From Streptomyces sp. MJM8645 (GTDB taxonomy: Bacteria > Actinomycetota > Actinomycetes > Streptomycetales > Streptomycetaceae), in the NCBI RefSeq assembly GCF_001625365.1, contig NZ_LJJF01000002.1, positions 372,001-436,000 on the forward strand: 64,000 bases of DNA. Reading direction: 5' to 3'. The first letter of the stretch is position 1; every line of letters begins with the position of its first letter. The position numbers and the translations under genes are program-made. Positions 57,021-64,000 of this stretch are shown one piece after another. Below the pieces are notes generated by a model that had not been told where the DNA came from, did not search any database, and saw only the letters and a program-made list of their open reading frames with translations.

Positions 57021-58336
57021 TGCTGCGCACCAGGATCGGCCTCGTGGTCCTCGCCTCCGTCCTGCTGGCCATCGCCGTGCCCGTCACCGCCGCCTACCGC
57101 GGTGTCAGCACCCTGGTCGCCGACCAGCTCGACCGGAGCCTGGAGGACCGGGCCCACACCGTGCTCGCCGCCCTGGACCTCGATCGCCCCCCGCCCGCAC
57201 GGCCCGACACCGTCGAACAGCTGCTGCTGCCCGACGGCACCACCCGGCCGCTGGGGGCCCCGGGCGGCCCGGCGCTGCCGGTCTCGGCCCGGGCCCGGGA
57301 GGTGGCCCGTACCGCGCAGGGCGCCCACCAGGAGGACGCCACCGTCGACGGCACCCCCTACGGCATCCTCACCAAGGCCCGCCCCGACGGGCAGGGCGCG
57401 GTGATGGTCGGCCAGACCTACGCCGGGGCGCAGACCGTCGACGACGCGTTCCTGCGCCGCATCACCTGGACCAGCGCCGCGGCCGCGGCCGCCTCCGCGC
57501 TGCTCAGCTGGCTCGTCCTCGGCCGGATCCTGCGCCCGGTGCGGCGCCTGGCCCGCGCCGCCGAACACATCACCACCACCCGCGACCTGGCCACCCCGCT
57601 GCCCGCCGCCGGACGCGACGAAGTCGGCCGCCTCACCCGCGCCTTCGAGGCGATGGTCGGCGCCCTGCGCCGCTCCCGCGACCAGCAGCAGCGCCTGGTC
57701 CAGGACGCCAGCCACGAGCTGCGCACCCCGCTGACCTCGGTACGCGGCTGCGCCGAACTCCTCCAGCGCGCCCGCGGCCGGCTCGCCCCCGCGGACGAGG
57801 AGCAGATCCTCGCCACCCTGGTCACCGAAACCGTCGCACTCGACGAACTCGTCCGCGAGCTGGTCGAGTTGGCCACCGACCAGCAGACCGTGGAGGACCC
57901 GGAGCCGGTGGACCTGACGGCCGCCGCCGAGGACAGCGCCCGGCGCTTCCTGCGCCGCACCGGCCGCGAGATCACCGTCACCGCCGAACGGCCCGTGCCG
58001 GTGCAGGCCCGCCCGCGCGCGCTGCAGCGCTGCGTGGACAACCTGGTCGGCAACGCCGTCAAGTTCAGCCCGGACGGCACCCCGGTGGAGGTCCACATCA
58101 CCGGCACCCGCCTCGCCGTGCGCGACCACGGGCCCGGCATCGCCCCCGGCGACCGGCAGGCCGTCTTCGAGCGCTTCCACCGCGCCGCCGCCACCCAGTC
58201 GACCCCGGGCTCGGGGCTGGGCCTGGCCATCGTCCACGACCTCATCGCCGCCGACCACGGCACCGTCTTCGCCACCGCCGCCCCCTCCGGCGGCGCCGAG
58301 GTCGGCTTCCACCTGCCGCCCGCCCCTCAGGACTGA
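57020..58336 (+). CDS. Sensor histidine kinase
   Basis: A 438-residue membrane kinase. It has TM1 at about 7-27, an extracytoplasmic sensor of about 120 residues, TM2 at about 148-170, then a HAMP linker (RILRPVRRLARAAEHI). The H-box is DASHELRTPLTSVRG (His about residue 232), the N-box DNLVGNAVKFS, with G-boxes VRDHGPGIAP and GSGLGLAIV. It phosphorylates the response regulator encoded just upstream, with ATG overlapping its stop. The short sensor has no recognisable ligand fold. The end faces the FGE gene. Confidence 0.95.
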   Translation: MLRTRIGLVVLASVLLAIAVPVTAAYRGVSTLVADQLDRSLEDRAHTVLAALDLDRPPPARPDTVEQLLLPDGTTRPLGAPGGPALPVSARAREVARTAQGAHQEDATVDGTPYGILTKARPDGQGAVMVGQTYAGAQTVDDAFLRRITWTSAAAAAASALLSWLVLGRILRPVRRLARAAEHITTTRDLATPLPAAGRDEVGRLTRAFEAMVGALRRSRDQQQRLVQDASHELRTPLTSVRGCAELLQRARGRLAPADEEQILATLVTETVALDELVRELVELATDQQTVEDPEPVDLTAAAEDSARRFLRRTGREITVTAERPVPVQARPRALQRCVDNLVGNAVKFSPDGTPVEVHITGTRLAVRDHGPGIAPGDRQAVFERFHRAAATQSTPGSGLGLAIVHDLIAADHGTVFATAAPSGGAEVGFHLPPAPQD

Positions 58337-58381
58337 CGGCCCGCCCGGAGGCCAGGACAGCGGGTCGGTGATCGGCGAGCC

Positions 58382-58405
58382 CCGGGCTTGGATCTGCGAG
58401 CCCGG
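58382..58405. terminator. Weak bidirectional hairpin
   Basis: CCGGGCT (58382-58388) and AGCCCGG (58399-58405) around a 10-base loop between the convergent kinase and FGE genes. The stem is short, so this is tentative. Confidence 0.4.
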
Positions 58406-58441
58406 CGGAACGGCGTGGCCCCACGCGGGCGGGTCGGCGCG

Positions 58442-59398
58442 TCAGTCGGGCCGTTCGGCGTCGCGGGCGCAGCGGAAGCCGGCGTGGCCGCTGGAGCTGT
58501 CGGGGGTGTTGGAGCTGCGGGCGGCGACGCGGTAGCGGTTGCAGTAGGACTTGTGGCACAGGTGGGAGCCGCCGCGGATGACCTTGGCGGTTCCGGTGGC
58601 GGGGCCGGTGGGGTTGGCCGGGGTCGGGGATGCGGGATGGTCGGTGGTCCACCAGTCGGCGCACCACTCCCACACGTTGCCGGACATGTTGTACAGGCCG
58701 AAGCCGTTCGGCGCGAAGGAGCCGGCGGGGGCGGTGGCGCGGTAGCCGTCCGCGGCCGTGTTCTTCGCCGGGAAGGTGCCGCGCCAGATGTTGCAGCGGT
58801 GGGTGCCGTCGGGATCGAGTTCGTCGCCCCACGGGTACCGGGCCTGTTCGAGTCCGCCGCGGGCCGCGTACTCCCACTCCGCCTCGGTGGGCAGGCGCTT
58901 GCCGGCCCAGGAGGCGTAGGCGTGCGCGTCGTTCCAGGAGACGTGGACGACGGGGTGGTCGCCGCGGTCGGCGACCGTGCTGCCCGCACCCTCGGGCCGG
59001 TCCCAGGCGGCTCCGGTGACCGCGCACCACCAGGGAGTCCGCTCCACCCGAGCGGCGGTACGCCGCACGGCGGCCGGGAGGAACCCGGCGAAGACGTAGG
59101 ACCAGCCCAGGCGTTCGGCGTCCGTGCGGTAGCCGGTGTCGGCGGCGAACACGGTGAACTGCTCGTTGGTGACGGCGCGGGCGTCGATGAGGAACGGGTC
59201 CAGCCGGACCTGCCGCACGGGGCCTTCGCCGTCGTCGGGGAAGCCTTCGGAGTCGTCGGTGCCCATCAGGAACTCGCCGCCGGGCAGGAGGACCATGCCG
59301 TCCGCGGGCCCGGCGGGACGCGGGGCCGCGAGGTGGAGCGGGCGGATCGCGCCGGGGCCTCGCGAGGGCGTGCAGCAGGGCGCCGAGGGCAGGTTCAC
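58442..59398 (-). CDS. Formylglycine-generating enzyme (sulfatase modifying factor)
   Basis: A 318-residue cytoplasmic copper-dependent oxidase that converts the Cys of a CxPxR sulfatase motif to formylglycine. The FGE domain starts GMVLLPGGEFLMGTDD, followed by WNDAHAYASWAGKRLPTEAEWEYAARGG and NVWEWCADWW. The catalytic pair Cys 281 and Cys 286 lies in GGSHLCHKSYCNRYRVAARS, matching the CHxSYC element of characterised FGEs. GTG 59398 has GGAGG 5 bases upstream. It is the last gene of the PadR-sulfatase-MFS-FGE operon, and its client is almost certainly the sulfatase three genes up. Confidence 0.96.
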   Translation of the reverse strand: MNLPSAPCCTPSRGPGAIRPLHLAAPRPAGPADGMVLLPGGEFLMGTDDSEGFPDDGEGPVRQVRLDPFLIDARAVTNEQFTVFAADTGYRTDAERLGWSYVFAGFLPAAVRRTAARVERTPWWCAVTGAAWDRPEGAGSTVADRGDHPVVHVSWNDAHAYASWAGKRLPTEAEWEYAARGGLEQARYPWGDELDPDGTHRCNIWRGTFPAKNTAADGYRATAPAGSFAPNGFGLYNMSGNVWEWCADWWTTDHPASPTPANPTGPATGTAKVIRGGSHLCHKSYCNRYRVAARSSNTPDSSSGHAGFRCARDAERPD

Positions 59399-59462
59399 GG
59401 GTTCCTCCGGGAGTGGGTTCAGCCGGGACTGGGTTCAGCCGGCCGTGCAAGGCGGGCCGGGG

Positions 59463-60806
59463 TCAGGCCAGGGCTGCCTGGCGCCTGAGGTCGAGCTCCC
59501 GCTGCACCCGCTCCACGTCTTTCGCGTAGGGCAGGTGGAGGAGCGTCAGGAAGGCGCCGTTGACGAGCATGAGGACCACCAGGACCGCCAGGAACACCGG
59601 GCGGAGTCCGACCGCCTGGCCGAGGAAGCCGGCGCCCAGGCCGAAGGCGGCCCACGCGAGGGCTTCGAAGACCGAGACGTAGATCGTGAAGGCGGTGGCC
59701 CGCAGCTCGGGCGGGGTGACCGCCATGACCATCGGCCGGTTGAGGCTGGGATTGACGCCCTGGGCGACACCCATCAGGCAGAAGAGCAGGGCGTACGCGC
59801 CGATGCCGCGGTAGTGGACCTGGGTGCCCAGGAAGGCGAGGACGGCGAAGGCGACCTGGGCGCCCTGGAGCGCGCCGGGAAGCCCGTGGCGGGGGCTGCG
59901 GCGGGTGGCCCAGTCGGCGAGGAAGCCGCCCAGCAGGGTGCCCAGCAGGTATCCGATGCCCAGCGGCATCAGGACGACGGCGGCTCGCTGGGTGGTGAAG
60001 CCGAACACGTCCACCAGGTAGACGACGGCGAACGAGGAGAGCAGCAGGTGTCCCGAGAGCAGCCGCGACACCAGGAGGATCGCGAAGCTGGGGATCTTGA
60101 CCAGCGAGACGACGGTGGCCAGGTCGACCTTCGTCCGGGACTCGCGGGCGGCCCGGTCGAGGTCGGCGAGTTGCCGCTCGGCCGCGCCGCGGCCGGGGTC
60201 GCGGAAGCACAGCAGCAGCACCACGCCGAAGAGGATGTTCAGGACGCCGATGCCCCACAGCCCCCAGCGCCAGCCGTCGTGGACTCCCGCCAGTTGCCCG
60301 ATGAGCGGGCCGAGCACCGAGCCTGCCAGTGCGAGCGCACCGTAGAGGGCACCGACGGCACGGCCGCGCGACGCCGGGTCGAACAGGTCGCCGATGATCT
60401 CGGAGACCAGCGGCTGGGCGGCCGCGTAGCCGGCGGCGAGGACCGTGAGGAAGACCAGCAGCTCGGTGAAGTTCCGGGAGAAGCCGGCGGCCACGCCCCA
60501 CACCCCCCACAGGCCGGTGGACAGGACCAGGACGCTCTTGCGCGACCAGCGGCGTGCCGCCCACACCCACAGGGGGGCCGCGAGCACGCCGATCAGCTTG
60601 CCGGCGGCGGTCAGGACGCCGAGCGAGCCGAGGGTGAGGCCGAGGGCGTTCCTGATGACCGGGAACAGGCCGGTGACCAGGCCGGCCTCGGTGCCGTCGA
60701 CCAGCATGGCGCCGCCGAGGACCGAGAGCTGGGCCCACCGGCCTCTGACCGGGGGTGGGCCGGTCCTCGTGGCGGGCCCGGAGGTGCCCTCGATAAGGTC
60801 GGACAT
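59463..60806 (-). CDS. Major facilitator superfamily transporter
   Basis: A 447-residue inner-membrane protein with twelve predicted helices. The MFS loop 2-3 signature (GKLIGVLAAPLWVWAARRWSRK) is visible, with a central cytoplasmic loop at about residues 200-230 (DPGRGAAERQLADLDRAARE). ATG 60806 has GGAG 7 bases upstream; an ATG seven codons earlier is less likely. It lies between the sulfatase and FGE genes, so it probably imports the sulfated substrate or exports a product. Specificity cannot be read from the sequence. Confidence 0.92.
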   Translation of the reverse strand: MSDLIEGTSGPATRTGPPPVRGRWAQLSVLGGAMLVDGTEAGLVTGLFPVIRNALGLTLGSLGVLTAAGKLIGVLAAPLWVWAARRWSRKSVLVLSTGLWGVWGVAAGFSRNFTELLVFLTVLAAGYAAAQPLVSEIIGDLFDPASRGRAVGALYGALALAGSVLGPLIGQLAGVHDGWRWGLWGIGVLNILFGVVLLLCFRDPGRGAAERQLADLDRAARESRTKVDLATVVSLVKIPSFAILLVSRLLSGHLLLSSFAVVYLVDVFGFTTQRAAVVLMPLGIGYLLGTLLGGFLADWATRRSPRHGLPGALQGAQVAFAVLAFLGTQVHYRGIGAYALLFCLMGVAQGVNPSLNRPMVMAVTPPELRATAFTIYVSVFEALAWAAFGLGAGFLGQAVGLRPVFLAVLVVLMLVNGAFLTLLHLPYAKDVERVQRELDLRRQAALA

Positions 60807-60868
60807 GCGCGACTCCGCTCTTCGCATCGTTCGTCACAGGGGCAGTGCGGGGGAAGGGGGCGTGCTCG

Positions 60869-60898
60869 CCGGTGACGGGGCTGCAACCCCGTCACCGG
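60869..60898. terminator. Perfect hairpin between sulfatase and transporter genes
   Basis: Arms CCGGTGACGGGG (60869-60880) and CCCCGTCACCGG (60887-60898) with loop CTGCAA. It lies inside the operon, 52 bases after the sulfatase stop and 63 bases before the MFS start. It may be a partial terminator or mRNA stabiliser setting a lower level of the downstream genes. Confidence 0.65.
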
Positions 60899-60904
60899 TA
60901 CGTG

Positions 60905-60946
60905 GTGCGCCGGCTGGGTCGTGCGCCGGCGGGATCGTGCGCCGGC
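60905..60946. repeat. Triple 16-base direct repeat
   Basis: GTGCGCCGGC occurs at 60905-60914, 60921-60930 and 60937-60946, an exact 16-base period with similar spacers (TGGGTC and GGGATC). It sits between the sulfatase stop and the hairpin. Confidence 0.7.
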
Positions 60947-60949
60947 TGG

Positions 60950-62713
60950 TCAGAGAGCAGCGAGTTCCTCGGCCACCCGGCGCAGGGCCGACACGTCGGT
61001 GAGGCCGCCGGCCAGGGCGGCGACGTCGATCAGCGGCGTCGGGCCGAGGAACTGCAGGAACTCGGAGTCGACGATGCCGGGCAGGTGCCTGCGCATCACC
61101 TCCACGGCGACCGGGTCGGAGATCAGGGCGAACACCGGGGTCCGCAGCGAGAAGCGTCCCGAGGGGTAGTCCTCCGGGCGGGGCAGCGGCTCGGCGGTCC
61201 GGTCGGCCTGCTCGCGCTGGGCGCGGACCAGCAGGTGCTCCGCGCCGACCGGACCCTCGGCCGGCAGGCCGAGGCGCTCGTACTGGCTCGGCGGTGCGTC
61301 GCCCGCGCGCATCAGCTCCACCAGCAACATCGCCATCCGCAGCTCGGCCGTGTCGTCGACGAGGGGGGTGCGCTGCTCGGGGTCGCCCTCCAGGTCGAAC
61401 AGCAGGGTGCCGTGCTGATAGGGGTTGATGAAGGTGCGGCCGGGGACGCGCAGGGTGCGCACGCCCTTGGTGAAGGTGAACGGCTCCGCCAGCTCAAGAT
61501 CCGCCAGCTCGGCCGGGGAGAACCGCCCGCGCATGTGGGTGGGCATCAGCGTGTGCTCCAGCAGTGGCGCGTTGTACGCCGTGGCGGGGGCGCGCATGTA
61601 GACGTAGCGGCCGTCGGTGACGTTGACGTGGCCGCCGTGGATTCCGAACAGGGCCGCCTCCCGTACCGGGGTGTCCTCGGCCACCGGCAGCGGGCGGCCC
61701 TGCACGTCCGCGGGGCGCTCGATGCCGAAGTACTCCAGCAGCGTCGGTGCGAGGTCGATCGTCTGCACCAGGGCCCGGCGCCGTTCCCCGGCCTTGCCGG
61801 CCCGCGGGTCCCACACGAACAGCGGCAGGTGGACCAGTTCGTTGTACCAGGGCTGGACGGTCTTGCCCCACCAGCCCTTCTCCCCCAGCAGCAGGCCGTG
61901 GTCGGTGTTGACGATCAGCAGGGTGTCGTCCCAGAGGTCCTGCTCGTCCATCAGGTCCAGCACCCGCCCGAGGGAGTGGTCGCACATCGACAGCAGCGCC
62001 GCGTACTCCAGCCGGGCGTGCTCGACCTGGCCGGGGGTCTCCACCACGCGCTTGTAGTCGGGCCAGTCGAAGTGCGGGCCTTCGTAGTCGTGCGGGTAGA
62101 GGTCCTTGAACCGCTGGTGGCTGAAGAACGGCTCGTGCGGGTCGAAGGTCTCGATCTGCACGAACCACCGGTCCGCGTCCCGGTTGGTGCGGACGAACTC
62201 CAGGCCCGCGTCGAAGGTCAGCGTCTGCGGGTGGCGGTCCTCGGTCGCCAGGTGCGGGCGGTTCACCCAGTCCTGCCGGTAGGACTCGAACCGGAGCTTC
62301 TTCAGGTCCTCGGGGATCTCCGGGTCTGCCACCTGGCCCTTCCACGGGTCGCCCTCCTGGCCGCGGAAGAACTCCCAGGTGTTGTACCGGCCGTGGTAGG
62401 TGGCGCCGCCGTCCTCCCAGTAGTGCGGGTGGTCGCTGACCAGGTGGGTGTACACCCCGTTCTGCTTGAGCAGTTCGGGCATGGAGTCGTCGAACGGCTC
62501 CAGCGGGCCCCAGCTGCGGTGCAGGAAGTTGTACCGGCCGGTGTGGATCTCGCGGCGGGCCGGCATGCACGGCATCGACCCCGCGTAGGCGTGGTCGAAG
62601 GTGACGGACCGCTCGGCCAGCCGCGCGAAGTTCGGCGCGTGCGTCCAGTCCCCGCCGTAGGGCGGCAGCATGTGCCGGTTGAGGCTGTCGAACATCACCA
62701 TGATCGCCTTCAT
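60950..62713 (-). CDS. Type I sulfatase
   Basis: A 587-residue hydrolase of the alkaline phosphatase/sulfatase fold, without a signal peptide, so cytoplasmic. The modification motif C-M-P-A-R (Cys 49 to Arg 53), followed by REIHTGRYNFLH, is the FGE recognition sequence. Metal ligands include MFDSLN near the N-terminus and NTDHGLLLGEKGWWGK in mid-protein. ATG 62713 overlaps the PadR stop as ATGA. The C-terminal 200 residues (FNLEGDP-type LFDLEGDPEQRTPL) are as in aryl- and choline-type sulfatases. The substrate is unknown; its location implies that the sulfated compound is imported. Confidence 0.94.
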   Translation of the reverse strand: MKAIMVMFDSLNRHMLPPYGGDWTHAPNFARLAERSVTFDHAYAGSMPCMPARREIHTGRYNFLHRSWGPLEPFDDSMPELLKQNGVYTHLVSDHPHYWEDGGATYHGRYNTWEFFRGQEGDPWKGQVADPEIPEDLKKLRFESYRQDWVNRPHLATEDRHPQTLTFDAGLEFVRTNRDADRWFVQIETFDPHEPFFSHQRFKDLYPHDYEGPHFDWPDYKRVVETPGQVEHARLEYAALLSMCDHSLGRVLDLMDEQDLWDDTLLIVNTDHGLLLGEKGWWGKTVQPWYNELVHLPLFVWDPRAGKAGERRRALVQTIDLAPTLLEYFGIERPADVQGRPLPVAEDTPVREAALFGIHGGHVNVTDGRYVYMRAPATAYNAPLLEHTLMPTHMRGRFSPAELADLELAEPFTFTKGVRTLRVPGRTFINPYQHGTLLFDLEGDPEQRTPLVDDTAELRMAMLLVELMRAGDAPPSQYERLGLPAEGPVGAEHLLVRAQREQADRTAEPLPRPEDYPSGRFSLRTPVFALISDPVAVEVMRRHLPGIVDSEFLQFLGPTPLIDVAALAGGLTDVSALRRVAEELAAL

Positions 62714-63312
62714 GCGGCGCTCCCCTCTCCGGCCGGTGGCGTCTTGTGCCCCGGCTGCCACTGTTCGAGACGCCGGAGCATGCGCTCCAACCAGGCCACC
62801 CACGCGTCCATGGCGCCGGCGCCGTACTGGTGCAGTTCCTCGTAGACCTCGCGTGCCAGTTCCTGGTCCAGCTCGGGCAGCGGGTCCTCGAAGCGGACCG
62901 TGCGGTCGCGGGGCCGGTTGCGGGCGATCTGCTCGCGCCGGTGGTCCAGTTCGGTGCGGATCAGCCGGATCGCCGCCTCGCGGTCCAGGACCGCGGCGAA
63001 GGCGAAGCGGGAGAGGAAGTCCGCGTCCTGGAACCGGCTGGGCGGCTCGTACGGGGAGCGCACCCACTCCATCAGCGCTTCCCGCCCCACGGGCGTGAGC
63101 CGGTACACCTTCGCGTCGGGACGCCCCTCGCGCGGATCGACCTCGAAGGCCACCCAGCCGTCCGCCACCATCCGCCCCAACAGGCGGTAGATCTGGCTGT
63201 GGTGAGCGCGCGAGCGGAGGAACTGGCCCTCCGTCTCGACCCACTTGCGCAGGTCGTACCCGCTGAACGGCCGGCCGGCCAGCAAGGCGAGCAGGACGTA
63301 CTCGAACTGCAT
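62710..63312 (-). CDS. PadR family transcriptional regulator
   Basis: A 200-residue cytoplasmic repressor-type protein. The N-terminal winged helix (residues 1-85) has QFEYVLLALLAGRPFSGYDL, HHSQIYRLLGRMVADGWV and KVYRLTPVGREAL. A C-terminal dimerisation helix pair follows (DREAAIRLIRTELDHRREQI), typical of the larger PadR subgroup. ATG 63312 has AGGGGG 5 bases upstream; ATG 63336 is an in-frame alternative. It overlaps the sulfatase start by ATGA, so it heads the operon and probably represses it until a ligand is present. Repeats lie immediately upstream. Confidence 0.93.
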   Translation of the reverse strand: MQFEYVLLALLAGRPFSGYDLRKWVETEGQFLRSRAHHSQIYRLLGRMVADGWVAFEVDPREGRPDAKVYRLTPVGREALMEWVRSPYEPPSRFQDADFLSRFAFAAVLDREAAIRLIRTELDHRREQIARNRPRDRTVRFEDPLPELDQELAREVYEELHQYGAGAMDAWVAWLERMLRRLEQWQPGHKTPPAGEGSAA

Positions 63313-63321
63313 CGAGCCCCC

Positions 63322-63344
63322 TATGTGCGGAATCACTTATGTGC
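63322..63344. promoter_or_regulatory. Direct repeat in the PadR operon promoter
   Basis: TATGTGC occurs at 63322-63328 and 63338-63344, 16 bases apart, in the A/T-richer stretch just upstream of the padR-like start. TATGTG-type half-sites are reasonable for PadR proteins, so autoregulation is likely. Confidence 0.5.
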
Positions 63345-63506
63345 TCAGTGTTCTATCCGCGACATGGGGGACGTCAACGCGACGGGCGGCGAATTATCCG
63401 ACCGTTCATAGGAGTTCACGGTGATTCACAGTGCGCAGCACCTGCGCCGCCGGCGGGGATGCCCGGTGCGGCCGCGATGAAACAGGCTCTTCCGGGGAAA
63501 ACGGGC

Positions 63507-63547
63507 GCCCCGCGGCGGTTCGGGCGAACCCGGAACCGCCACGGGGC
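63507..63547 (-). terminator. Hairpin terminator of the right-edge gene
   Basis: Arms GCCCCGCGGCGGTTC (63507-63521) and GAACCGCCACGGGGC (63533-63547), pairing at 14 of 15 positions with one mismatch. It lies 72 bases past the stop of the minus-strand 121-residue gene. The rest of 63345-63618 holds no gene. Confidence 0.65.
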
Positions 63548-63618
63548 GGGCCATGCCGGTCGTCACCGGATCGGCACGGTCGCCAAGCTGCGCGACCGTG
63601 CCGACCGAAGAGCGATGC

Positions 63619-63984
63619 TCAGTTGAAGACCAGGACGTCGGTGCGCATCGGCAGCGGGCTGCCCCAGCCGATGTTGATCTTGAACGTCACCAGTCCGTTG
63701 CTGGGGGCGATGCTCGACACCTGGAAGGGCGCCGCACCGACGAACCGGTTCCCACTGTTGCCGTCGATCTCGGAGGCCGTGATGACGACCGTCGAGTCGA
63801 TCCCGATGACGTTCCAGGCGATCTGGAGGTTGAACGTCCCGTTCCCCGGGGTCCACGTCCACCACCCCCGCCACACGGCGCCGACGTTGCCGCCGATCGC
63901 CGCGAGGCCCTGGTCCCGGTCGGCAGGCTGCGAACTGCTCGCGATCCGCGGCACCTCGATGGAGGAAGATTCGGCTGCGGCCAT
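63619..63984 (-). CDS. Small beta-strand-rich protein of unknown function
   Basis: A 121-residue protein. ATG 63984 has AGGGGAG 6 bases upstream. After a polar N-terminus (ESSSIEVPRIASSSQPADRD), the rest alternates hydrophobic and polar residues as in a beta-sandwich (FNLQIAWNVIGIDSTVVITA, LVTFKINIGWGSPLPMRTDV). It has several Trp residues (VWRGWWTWTPGN), which suggest ligand or carbohydrate binding. No signal peptide, Cys or catalytic motif is seen. I do not recognise the family. Its terminator supports expression as its own unit. Confidence 0.75.
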   Translation of the reverse strand: MAAAESSSIEVPRIASSSQPADRDQGLAAIGGNVGAVWRGWWTWTPGNGTFNLQIAWNVIGIDSTVVITASEIDGNSGNRFVGAAPFQVSSIAPSNGLVTFKINIGWGSPLPMRTDVLVFN

Positions 63985-64000
63985 GACGGCTCCCCTCGCG

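Noticed and set aside
1..64000. tRNA, rRNA or riboswitch genes
   Set aside because: No cloverleaf-like or rRNA-like segment was recognised in the intergenic regions; only hairpin terminators and short repeats were seen.

Overview
The window is very GC-rich, with strong third-position GC bias, GTG as well as ATG starts, and Shine-Dalgarno sites of the AGGAGG type. Secreted hydrolases, a modular NRPS, an HxlR/PadR regulator set and an FGE/sulfatase pair are all present. This points to an actinomycete close to Streptomyces or Kitasatospora, in an accessory, secretion-rich chromosomal region. All calls come from reading the sequence; no search was run.

Region 1 (1-22 kb, minus strand) is dominated by one giant NRPS reading frame. 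It starts at 20725 and runs off the left edge without a stop: at least 6908 residues, C-A-T x5, then C-A-nMT-T, then the start of a seventh C domain. Specificity pockets read by eye suggest X-Thr-X-Pro(-like)-Phe-N-methyl-aromatic. Just upstream lie a broken ABC exporter (internal deletion plus frameshift) and a DUF5132-like gene.

Region 2 (22.5-27.7 kb) holds a glutamine-synthetase-like ligase facing a translationally coupled pair, an ornithine-decarboxylase-type PLP enzyme and a GNAT acetyltransferase. This is plausibly an amine/polyamine module. A metal-dependent amidohydrolase follows.

Region 3 (27.8-41.5 kb) is mostly secreted or stand-alone enzymes: a lectin-CAP protein, a seven-repeat RCC1 propeller, a lectin-basic secretory protease, an FtsX-type permease without its ATPase, a divergent HxlR/aldo-keto reductase pair, a graveyard of two gene fragments, an M9 collagenase, MepB, a class 3 lipase and a small secreted protein.

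Region 4 (42.3-48.1 kb) is one 1916-residue secreted protein. It joins a DNase I/CdtB-like nuclease to about six ricin-type lectin domains, a Trp-Pro repeat belt and a bulb-type lectin. This is the most unusual object in the window.

Region 5 (48.3-58.3 kb) is a complete dipeptide/oligopeptide ABC importer operon, a secreted tripeptidyl-aminopeptidase-like hydrolase, and an OmpR-type response regulator/histidine kinase pair. Region 6 (58.4-64 kb) is a PadR-sulfatase-MFS-FGE operon, in which the FGE is positioned to activate the sulfatase, and a small beta-rich protein of unknown function at the right edge.
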